64,000 nucleotides of DNA. It comes from Selaginella moellendorffii. Its lineage: Eukaryota > Streptophyta > Lycopodiopsida > Selaginellales > Selaginellaceae. Position 1 is the stretch's first letter, and each line of letters begins with the position of its first letter. A model generated the notes under the pieces. The model searched no databases, had not been told where the DNA came from, and saw only the letters and a list, made by a program, of their open reading frames with translations. The position numbers were made by a program, and so were the translations under genes. The stretch spans positions 536,507-600,506 of the forward strand of contig NW_003314353.1 in the NCBI RefSeq assembly GCF_000143415.4. The letters run 5' to 3'. Positions 21,492-34,016 of this stretch are shown here, one piece after another.

Positions 21492-22958
21492 ATGGCGACT
21501 ACTGCCACAGTCGCGGTCACGACAGTCGGTCCCCCTTCCGCGCCGCCGCCGCACACCTCCGAGGAGGAGATCGCCAAGAAGAAGAACACCGATTGCGTCT
21601 ATTTCCTGGCATCGCCTCTTACATGCAAGAAGGTATTGTTTTGTCTTTCTTTCTTCTTTGGTGATCCTGGTGGTTCTTGTTCATCGGCATTTTCTTTGAC
21701 TGTCTGCAGGGCGATGAGTGTGAATTCCGGCACAGCGAGAGCGCCAGGCTGAATCCCAGAGATTGCTGGTATTGGGTGGGCGGGAATTGCCGCAACAGGG
21801 AGTGTCCATTTCGCCATCCGGTATGTTTTCCACTCATCTTTCGCGTACTTAGGAATTTTTTCTTTTTTGTTTGCTATGATGCTAGATTGATCGAAGTAGA
21901 AGCTGCTCTGCTCTTTGTTTTTTTTTTTTTCTTTTTTTTTCTTTGGTCTTCTCTCTTTGTTTGCTAATTATTCCGTTCTTCATTTTCTCGTACAGCCTAT
22001 AGAGAGTCGCCCAGCAGCAGCTGCTCCGCCACCAACACCACCCGTGCCAAAGAAACCCGTCCCGTGCTTCTTCTTCTCCCAGGGCTGCTGTGCCAAGGGA
22101 GCCAAATGCCAGTTTCTTCACGAGGGTCCGGCATCAAATGCGATGGTGTACAGGCTCTCCGATTCCTCCAAACCAGCAACACAGGATTCCAGCAAGCCCA
22201 AAGTGGAGCCATCGACTGTGGAAGCCACTCAACTGCAGCAGCAGGGTAGCACAGGATCGCAAACTCCTGACAAGAGGAAAGACAATGTCTACCGCCTCCA
22301 GGATGGTCCGAGGAAAGGGAAACTAGCAGCACCAGCAGCAGCAGGACCTTCCAGGGAATCGTCCGAGGACTTGAACAACGATCAATCCGCCAACAGGACC
22401 GGCAAGCCACACAAGGAGAGCTTTACGTGGAAGCTATCGGACAGCCCCGCGGCGCAGAAGCAACCAGCGGCACAATCCTCGGAGGCCTCACCCCCGCAAA
22501 GGAAGGCAGAGAAGCACAGCCGGAAGTCGAGCTCGTCGAGCGGTGAGATGGACAGGAAGAGGAGGGAGTCAAACGCGAGCAGAGGGTCCGACGGCGGTGA
22601 CAGCAGCGAAGTGGTGGCGGAGGATTTCGCAGGGCCGAAGAGCCTGGCTCAGATCAAAGAGGAGAAGCGCAAGAACGAGGATTTGGAAGAGCCCGGCTCG
22701 GCATTCAAGGCCAAGAGAAAGCCGAGCGGCCAAGGTGGTGGCGGTGTTCGTAGGAAGCTATGTAATGGATCGAGCAGCGGCGCTCATGGCGGTGACGGTG
22801 ATGGTGGCGGTGAGGGTGATGGTGGCGGTGAGGGTGACGGTGGCGGTGAGGAGGGCGAGGACGGTGAGAACGTGACGGGCATGGAGATCAACGGCGCAGA
22901 TGCTGCCATGCATGCTGACGAGGACGAGTTTGCCCGGAAGCTTGCAGGATTGTTGTAA
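21492..22958 (+). CDS. CCCH zinc-finger protein with three C-terminally extended fingers
   Basis: Three exons (21492-21632, 21710-21820, 21996-22958) give 404 residues. Finger 1 spans the first junction: DCVYFLASPLTCKK then GDECEFRH (C-x9-C-x5-C-x3-H). Finger 2 is CWYWVGGNCRNRECPFRH (C-x7-C-x4-C-x3-H). Finger 3 is CFFFSQGCCAKGAKCQFLH. The rest is a charged, disordered tail with repeated VYRLSD/VYRLQD/TWKLSD motifs and, near the end, an in-frame GDGGGE repeat. The layout resembles Arabidopsis AtC3H17-type proteins, which bind RNA or act as transcriptional regulators. The role here is inferred. The start ATG precedes an Ala/Thr-rich stretch and is the first in frame. Confidence 0.88.
22787..22860. 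repeat. In-frame minisatellite in the CCCH gene
   Basis: Tandem GGTGA(G/C)GGTGATGGTGGC-like units of 18 bp encode repeats of the type GEGDGG. Because the unit is a multiple of three, copy-number change would not break the frame. Confidence 0.8.
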
Positions 22959-23195
22959 CTCGGAGAGAAAAAAAACAAAAATTTACGAACAAAAACTCTG
23001 GTATAGTGGTGCGAGGGGTTTTGTGAGTTTTAGGCGGTGACACGGTGGCTCTCTCTCAGCCACCCAATCGGTCGGTTGGGATGTTCCAGCGCTAGCCCGG
23101 AAGTCTCTAGAATACAAGGTCTTTATAGTAGCACAGCATTATCGGGCTCTAGGGCTAGGGATTTTGGCCGCGAGAAGGAAGGAAGCGAGAGAGCG

Positions 23196-25761
<2,566 letters not shown>

Positions 25762-27572
25762 AGACTCAACACACACACGCAACGCAAAGCAAACACGCGA
25801 GAGATAAGTATGGCTTTCCTTCGTTTTCTCGTCTTTCCTTCTTTTCTATAAGCCGTGCGAGTGGGAAAGCTTCACAGATTCCTATGGTGTCAAATTTTTG
25901 TTAAATAGAGGAGGAGAAACAAAGCTTGCAAAAAGTTCTGAAAACAATGTTATGAGATTATCGACATTTCTTCTATATGGGAAAAGGAGAAGAGTTTGTT
26001 TATATGGTTTTGTGCTTTTATTTTTTGATTCCCTAGGTAGGTGCTAAGAGCACAACAATGTCAACACAAAGCTAAGTGTCTGGACTGTGTTCCTGACTGG
26101 TAGCTTGGGCCATGACACAAATGCCCAGGGGGCTTTGTACGGCGGTGACAGAGGGACTTTGTACGGACTGGTTGTCATGTTTCTCGATCGTATCTGGCAA
26201 TCAAAGCTGTGAGTTCTCGATCATAACACCTCGCTAAAGCTTCCAGCTTCAAATCGATTTCTTTTTATGTATGCGAAGAGGAACGTTTGTTTGTGCATTT
26301 GGTAAGCTTAAAGCTGGAAAGCCCAAGCGAGCAGTGACAAAAAAGTAAGGACAAAGATGGTCCACACAGCAGACAGTACCATAGTGGAGGGGGTAATTTA
26401 AAAAATCCCCAAAAATGCAAAAACAATGTAAAAAAAAAAGAGTTTTTACTTGTAGCTTTTGGTGTTATGTTCCAGAACTTTCCGGCCGTGTATCGGAATA
26501 TTTTTGGATCGCAGTAGTACCTACGGAGATAAGAACGCAATTGAGAGTTTTTATCAAACTGCACGAGGCATTTTGTACGTCATGGTAAAAACAATGCAAA
26601 GCTGCCGTATTTGAAACCATAGAAAATCGTAAGAAGTAATAGAATAGATTACAAAGGTGATGTAACCCTCACAGAGATCTTCGTCTAACACCTTGGTTTG
26701 ATTTGAAATGGACAAAGATGGCGGTTTAGAAAATTGCCAATGCACCAACAAATTACAGCCGCTTTGTATAATCAGCGTATTCTTTTTTTTTCCCTTGTGA
26801 TGCGGCTGCTACAACCATCGCCCTCCCATCAGACCTTCCTTTCACATACTCCCAGTCAAGAAAAGCAGCGTCAGCATCCGACGTGGGGCCCACCTCCAGC
26901 TCATCGCCCAAGTGGCTCCGTCGTGGCACTACCCGTTCTGCCCGGATGTGCCACTTTGCTGCCCAGCGAAACCGGGGCAGCACGGTCAGCACGGTCAACT
27001 TTATTTTAAAAGAAGGTCACGACACGTCAGCAGCTCGATATATAAATCCCACCATAGCAAGCCCTATTGTAATGCCGCCATACGTTCTTCGTATAGTCCA
27101 CCAACGACTACTTTTGCGTAGGCTACAGTATAGCGATAGTGCGCATATGCTTCGCGAATCTTTCCGTACGTAGAGCGCAATAGTGACTGGTGACATTTTT
27201 GTGTGTTTGTTTCAATCCCGGGGAGGGGAGGGGATGAATTTCTTCCCAAGCAAGAGGGCGTGAGAGGGGCGCGCAAGGGCGCAAGGGCTGGGGACTAGCG
27301 CCATCGCGGTGGCAGCATGAATCGCAGGTCAGATCTCGCTCCGGCAGCTCGGCAAGCGATCTAGCGATCTAGCGCCATCGAAATTTGGATGAAATATCGC
27401 TCTGTCTCGCTCCAGGCGCAGGGTTTTGGCAGCCGCTGGACGAGATTTCTCGGCGCATTGCTGGATCTTTGGCAGCGCTCGCCCGCGGCGGCATTGTCAT
27501 TGGAATTCAGGGCTCTAGCAGGCACGAGGACCTAATCAACAAGCGCGCTCCTTCCAAGGGATTTTTCCAGCC
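25762..27572. other. Intergenic region and leader of the transporter gene
   Basis: About 1.8 kb. No conserved coding sequence was found. The last ~300 bp, GC-richer, probably contains the promoter and leader of the NAT gene; an ATG at 27317 is followed by a possible donor (GCAG|GTCAGA), so a leader intron is possible. Confidence 0.35.
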
Positions 27573-29931
27573 ATGTCAGAGGATCATCAGCATAAAATCC
27601 AGGAACAGCTGCCAGAAATCGACTACTGCCCGAACGATAGCCCGCCATGGCGTAAGCTCCATTCCTCCTCTCTCTCTTCGACCTTAAGAGCTCTTCTCTG
27701 ATTGTGATGCTGTTTCTTGCAGCTCAAACTATCCTCCTTGGATTCCAACATTTTCTAACAATGATAGGAACCACGGTGCTCATTCCAAGCCTAGTGGTGG
27801 GCAATATGGGCGCTACCAACGTAAGCCATAGCCATGTCTTGGCATTGCAATGGGGTTCGTTTGATTACTCACCACTACTGTATCAAATCGATGCAGGAAC
27901 AAAAGGCTCGGGTGTATCAGACATTGCTGTTTGCTTCGGGGATAAACACTTTGATCCAAACGTTTGTTGGAACAAGGTTGCCCGTCGTTGTAGGTGGTTC
28001 CTTTGCGTATATTATTCCCATAACATCGATTACCAACTCGCCAAGGCTACGATCCATATACTACGATCACGATGTAAGTGGAAAAAAATCGTGCCCTCGG
28101 ATTCGTTGATTCTGAAGGGTTGTTCTTTCCAGAGATTTGTTCACACGATCAGGGCAGTTCAGGGTGCAGTCATTCTTTCCTCTATCTTACAGATAATTTT
28201 AGGATTTAGTGGTCTATGGGGGATCATGTTGAAGTGAGTGCTTGGGTCTTCGTGTGCTATACAGACTTATATTTGTTACAGGTACATTTCTCCTACAACT
28301 TATGCGCCTGCAATTATTTTGCTTGGTCTCGGCTTTTATGAGTATGGCTTTCCAGGAGTACGTGGTTTCTTCAAAATCTAGTTGATTATATATAGTGGCT
28401 TTTCTGCAGATAGCCAAGTGTGTAGAAATCGGACTGCCAGCGTTGATCATTCTTCTCCTCTTTTCTCAGGTAAGCTGTCGTTAACTTCGTAGTGAACGTC
28501 TGAAGTGTTGTGGGCTCTGGCAGTATTTTAAAGCTTTGTCAAGAAAGAAGCTACCAGTTTTTGAGCGCTTCCCGATTATCGTGACAGTAATAATATCATG
28601 GGCCTATGCATATATTTTGACTGTAAGTGGAGCATATAGAGCCGCGACAGAGAAAGGAAAAGACCATTGCCGCACGGATCGTGCTCATCTAGTTGGATCT
28701 TCTCCCTGGTACGTAGACATTTATACTGTTCTTCGCAAACAGGCTGATGAAACATGAATTGTTATACAGGATAAGACTTCCATATCCGTTGCAATGGGGC
28801 GCTCCTACATTTGATGGGGGCTATACATTCGCCATGATGGCTTCCGCCCTCGTTGCTCAGATTGAGGTGTGCTTTTTTTCTATCGAGTTTTGGTGCTGAG
28901 ACCGTAGCGTTTTCTTTTATTTCAGTCAACTGCAGCCATTTATGCTGTCTCACGGCTCGCAAACGCCACGCCGCCTCCTCCTTTTGTTGTTGGTCGTGGA
29001 ATTGGATGGTTGGTAAGACATTTAGTATTCAGTCCAGTGCATTATTATGGCTAACTTCTTTCTCAACACAAACAGGGATTCGGGACGCTTCTGAACGGCT
29101 TGTTTGGAACCGTGGTAGGACCAACTATATCACCGTAAGGATTTTCTTAGACCACATTCTAGATCACACGGTGACTTGGTCTTGTTCTGTCCACAGAGAA
29201 AATGCGGGTCTCGTTGGAATTACTCGTGTTGGTAGTCGTCGCACGGTGCAAATCGCGGCGATTTTTATGCTGGTCTTTTCGATCTTAGGTAAGCACGCTT
29301 GCAAAGTCGTATCTGGATGCTCACATTCTCCACCTGCAGGTAAATTTGGGGCAGTGATAGCTTCCATACCACAATCGATTGTCGCTGCTATCTACTGTGT
29401 GACGTTTGCGGTCTTAGGTGAGATATAGACATCTTGCAAGCCTTTTTTTTTTTTTTTTTTTCTCAAATGCTTCTTGTCTTCTTTTCCTTTTACTCGTGGC
29501 AGCTGCCGTTGGGATTTCGTATTTGCAGTTTGTCAACTTGAACATCACCCGGAATCTTTTTATCCTCGGCTTCGCCCTGTTCATGGGATTCTCCGTCCCA
29601 CAGTACTTCTACGAGTTCAGATCGACCAGCAACCATGGCCCAGTTAACACAAATGCGGAATGGGTAATTTTTCTTGTCACTGTTTTAACTCGTCTAAAAC
29701 GTTTGTTTCGCGCTTGGACAGTTTAACGACATACTCAACACCTTATTTTCTTCAAACGTTCTGGTGGGATTTGTGCTGGCTGTGCTCCTGGACAGCACCT
29801 TGAAAGCGCATAAGAAGGATCGGGGAATGGGGTGGTGGAAGAAGTATCACAAGTGGGATCATCCAACAAATGAAGAATTCTACAAGCTGCCTCTCAATAT
29901 GAACAGATATTTTCCTCCTCCACACTACTAA
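27573..29931 (+). CDS. Nucleobase-ascorbate transporter (NAT/NCS2 family)
   Basis: Fourteen small exons give 519 residues: 27573-27651, 27723-27820, 27897-28073, 28133-28233, 28282-28357, 28410-28469, 28524-28708, 28770-28866, 28926-29012, 29076-29134, 29197-29288, 29340-29417, 29503-29663, 29722-29931. All junctions keep frame. The N-terminus has QLPEIDYC and ends exon 1 at PPW, followed by [21 protein letters not shown]. The NAT signature [10 protein letters not shown] spans exons 10-11 (family pattern [QE]-N-x-G-x4-T-R). Hydrophobic segments fit the usual 12-14 helices, and the tail is hydrophilic ([15 protein letters not shown]). Plant NATs carry uracil, xanthine, guanine or adenine with protons across the plasma membrane; the substrate here is not known. 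The last two exons and 1.1 kb of downstream DNA recur at 48031-49327. Confidence 0.93.
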
Positions 29932-30993
29932 GAGACCAATAAAATTTCGGTGACCTTTTTTAACTGTATAGAATCTCCAAGATTTGCATTTTCAGCCACT
30001 CAAAATGCAAGCATAAACCAGCTTGAAAGCTTTCTGAAGTGACTTTCTCATACGAAGATCACCAAGAACTTGGAGACATTCTTTTCTTTTTTTTGGAAGA
30101 ACAAAGTTTCATTAAAAACATGCAAAGTTAAACATGTATTTTGTTTTGTTTTTTAGGCTGCAATCAAATAGAATAGAACAGAATAGCCTTTTACATATTT
30201 GTCTAATATTTGTTTTGGTTTGTGGTATTTGGTGATTTTCAAGAGGAAGATTGCCATTGGGTGGTTCATGAGAGATTGAACTCGGTAATAAGTGCACTCT
30301 CAAGTGTGTTTGAATGTATGTCTCCCTCGTAGCAGAGTTGGCAAAGTCGCTCCTCCCACTGTAGCCATGGTTCGTGATAAGGATCAGCATCGTTGATATG
30401 TATTCTATCAAGTGGGAGATTAGGTGTGGCTATCTTCCTAGAACTTAGCCACCTTAGGAGAATGACTCCCAAACAGTCAATGTAAGCAGCCAAGATCATC
30501 TAATTGCAGTAAATTAATCAACTCTTTTCAACCATGTTTTGAAGAGATAGTTGAAGGGCTGTATAAGCTTGTTACCACCAGGAACATGGAGAGTCGGGTG
30601 CAAGCATGGCGAGCTTGTTCCTGCGGTCACATGACTTTTGACCATTCTTAAAGTTAGTTAAATGACACATACAAAGCCATAATATTCTCTGTTGCAGTAA
30701 AATTCTCAATAATGACTAATCTAGATCAAGGGGAGGGAAGTGTTTTTTAGTGGATTTGCTGGGACAACCATGTAGAGATGTCCTCTTGATAACATAGATG
30801 GAACAAGCCTTAACAGGCAGGCACACGCTAGTTAAATTGATTGCACTGTTGCCGACCGTTGGTCGACCAGCCTAGCATGGTTACAAGTGGAAAGTCGCTC
30901 CATTCAGCTGCAAGCCTGTCTCTGAGAGAGTCTGGAACACAAGTACTTGGTTCATGTCTCCAACCATAGCCCATGAGAGCACTCCACAGTGTC
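29584..30993 (+). repeat. Donor copy of a 1.4-kb dispersed duplication
   Basis: From TGGGATTCTCCG in exon 13 of the transporter to CACTCCACAGTGT, this segment is nearly identical to 48031-49327. Homology stops sharply at both ends. The intact gene here marks it as the source. Confidence 0.93.
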
Positions 30994-31274
30994 AAGTTCG
31001 TGATTGGATGGAGTCATATCGAATGTGTCCTCCACACTTGCTGTAGAAATCTACCAGAGAGACCTTCAAACGCAAGCATCAAACACAATCCTTCCACTTT
31101 CTCTGGTAAGGCATGAGTACGTTTTCGTGTTGTCTAGCAGCTGAAAAGAGCCCAAAAACCTGGGTGGTGAATCTTTAAGACGATCCAACCATGAGCAGGC
31201 GCAAGACGTATTTGACACTCTCAATATAAAAGCACCATGCCATCATAGACAATGGTGGCATATAAGCTTCACGC

Positions 31275-31850
31275 ATGGACTGCATTGCTAGGGATGGATC
31301 TCCACAAACTCCTTTTGGCGAACACAGCATCAGTGAGCATGGTGAAAGGAATGCCGCTCAGCCATGTGTGGTGGCATGGAAGACAATGCTAGCTGTGGCC
31401 CGAAAGTGGCAGAAGGTGGAGATTGAAAGGATGGCATTTCAAGGGCTGGTAGCACTGGAGGTGGAGGTAGACAAGGATGAAGCTGGATCCACATTTGCGC
31501 TGATGGCAAACATCTACACTAGAACTGAGATGTGGGAAAAACATGCATAGGTTCTCAAGGAATAAGAAGAGCTTGTTTGTGGTAAGTTAGTATCTCCTTT
31601 CAGTTCTTCCGGAACACTGAAAGAAGAAGCTATGAGTGAGTGCTGTGATTCTGGGAATACTCAAGGCATGTATTAGAGCCAAGGTTGGAAAATCATTCAT
31701 GATAATCCAGTTTAGAGCGATCACTACTCTTTACATGGCGAGTGGTCTGGTTTATACGGCAGCATGGTGTTCGCAGTAGGTCTTTGATGGGATGACCAAC
31801 AGGATACAGTGTCGTGGAACTCATTGATTCAAGGATACTCATAATCTCTT
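31275..31850 (+). pseudogene. Pentatricopeptide repeat (PPR) gene relic
   Basis: The open piece at 31275-31550 reads VAWKTMLAVARKWQKVEI, then FALMANIYTRTEMWEKHA, the pattern of the E region at the end of plant PLS-class PPR proteins. Further on, near 31800-31842, QDTVSWNSLIQGYS is a typical PPR repeat core in another frame. Stops and frameshifts separate the parts and no start is present. Intact PLS PPR proteins edit organelle RNA. Confidence 0.65.
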
Positions 31851-31922
31851 CCATGATTCAAGAGGCACCATCATGGTCTGAGGCATCTCAATCAACAAGT
31901 AGAGACCAAGATTCTATAGATG

Positions 31923-32213
31923 CTAAAAAATGATCACGAGCCAAGGGCTTGGTGAAGATATTGGCCACCATCTCTCCTGTAACACAGTACACCAGCTTGA
32001 GGATCTCCTCTTCAGTCTTCTAATGAACAAAATGATGATGAGTGTCAAAGTGCTTGGGTGGCAATGGTAGTGAGGGTTGGCAGCCAGAGCTATACAGCTC
32101 CAGTTATCACACCACAGCCTTGTTGGAACTTGCTGAGGAAGGCCAACCTCTACAAGTAAGGCTCTGAGCCACACGAGTTCTTTAGCCATGTGAGAGGCAC
32201 TTAGCATTGCCAC
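31923..32213 (-). mobile_element. Ty1/copia retrotransposon relic (RNase H end)
   Basis: The minus strand reads ASHMAKELVWLRALLVEVGL, LWCDNWSCIALAANPHYH and, after a frameshift, GEMVANIFTKPLARDHF. This order is the C-terminal RNase H region of copia polyproteins (CDNxSAIxLAxNP, then ADIFTKPL). Nothing upstream of it (RT, integrase) was found, so only the 3' end of pol is kept. Confidence 0.8.
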
Positions 32214-32225
32214 CTCTTTTCAAAG

Positions 32226-34016
32226 ACTATTGTTCATTGAACAATTTAAGGAAATGTTTGTCATCAATTTTGTACTTCCGATGATTATAATACTTATTAG
32301 CCAATCCCTTATTTCATTCTTAAACTTGTCTCATGTTTAACTTTGTTAACTCAAATTTGTCTTACATATCTTCCAAAAGAAAATCACAAATATAAAGCAC
32401 TCAAACTAAAGTCAAACTCAAAGCTATGGGAGACCTTGGTTAATAGCTATATTGATTGTTGAGTGTTATTGTGAGTAAATTGAAGAAAAACTAAATATTT
32501 ATTTATAATGCATATGGTTTTCATCTTTTACCCTATAATGAATTATAATAGAATAACCATAGAGCAAAACCTTAACCTTTGGACATGTGGCCAAGAGCAA
32601 TGGAGCAAAATCTAAGTTTTAATGCCCAAGGCTACTGAACAAAGGAAACTCCCAAAGAGTGAAACAATTAAAGCACATAATGACTCTAGAGTATATATTC
32701 TAAGGAGCAAAGAGACAAAGTATAAAATGACATTAGAATAGTCTTAAAGCATTCAACATCTTAATTCCATGATTATTATGCAAAACAAGGCTAAATAGAA
32801 TTTGGTGCTATTTCAGCAACTGGTTAACACAAAAATATGGATATTCTACTAATTAGCATGGTATGGAGTTTAAAGTTAAACCCAAGTTAAATGTAGAACA
32901 AGGATAGATATACAAAACAAAGCCAAATAGAATTTAGTGCTACCAGTTAACACATTAATTAGCATGATATGGAGTTTAAAGTTAAACCCAAGTTAAATGT
33001 AAAACAAGGATAAACACATAAATAAAGGAGTTAAACTATACCTTTAGCCAAACCTAACTTACCCACTACCCTTATTATACATTTGAACCCTTTACAAAGT
33101 TTTGCATCTAGTTTAGGTCTAATCTGAAGCTTTATACTATGTTAATTAATAAAGTATTTATATCCTCACATTAGGCTACTTATATAAATAAAGTTTTAGA
33201 ACATAACACTTCAAGAAAAAAATGTTTTTAAGAATACAACCTTTCAATTATTTGAATATAAATGCATTCAATCTTGGTGAAGAAGAAAATTTTGGCTACA
33301 ACATTTTAATTACATGCTTTAAACTGTTAAATGTTTTTTTCTAATATTTTTATTATATTTTTATAGTGTTATGGCTGTCATATTGTGGATCTAACAATAT
33401 TCACTATACTAATAACAATAAAGAGAGTGAGAATTGGTGGATTCAATAAAAAAAGATAGTATAGCTAAAAAGGATTAAAATAGTGATCTAGCCTATTTTA
33501 TTATAAGAAAATACATGATAAAATTTGTTTAAAGAATTTTCAAATACTTGGTGAAACATAAATATTGATATTATTCAATTATAATTTTAGCTGATTTAAT
33601 CCCAAAAAAATGGTGTAATTTTCTTTAGATATGTTGTGATTTTACTAGAGCTTAAAATATTGAAGTTGACATCTTTGGGATCAATTGCCTATGGTTGATT
33701 ACCCTTTTCATATCACTTCACTTTATAAAGTGTGATATTGAATTATAATTAAAACATATTTGTGTTTTTATAAGTGACATATTTAAAACAAACAAATTTC
33801 TTTTGAAATTGTTTCATATACTCATAAAATTGATAGCACTTACGGTTTCAGTGGCAGACAAATATACGATAATGGTGTTAAGAATATACCGCAATGGTGC
33901 TTAAAGAATATGCCACCATGGTGAATAACGAATGTACCAAGAAAATCCTAGCTAGATGGTGGTAACATATGTTATGAACCACCTTTTTCTTGTATAAATA
34001 GGGTTTGGCAGGGCTT
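32226..34016. other. AT-rich region with one local duplication
   Basis: Strongly AT-rich with no coding sequence. The segment at about 32779-32905 is repeated at about 32911-33010 (shared blocks AAATAGAATTT and GGAGTTTAAAGTTAAACCC), the second copy being shorter by a gap. A TATAAATA box at 33992-33999 lies 18 bp before the first ATG of the next gene. Confidence 0.5.

Noticed and set aside
30112-30990. Minus-strand open stretches downstream of the transporter, present in both copies
   Set aside because: No recognisable domain and no conservation of frame between the two copies; treated as duplicated non-coding DNA.
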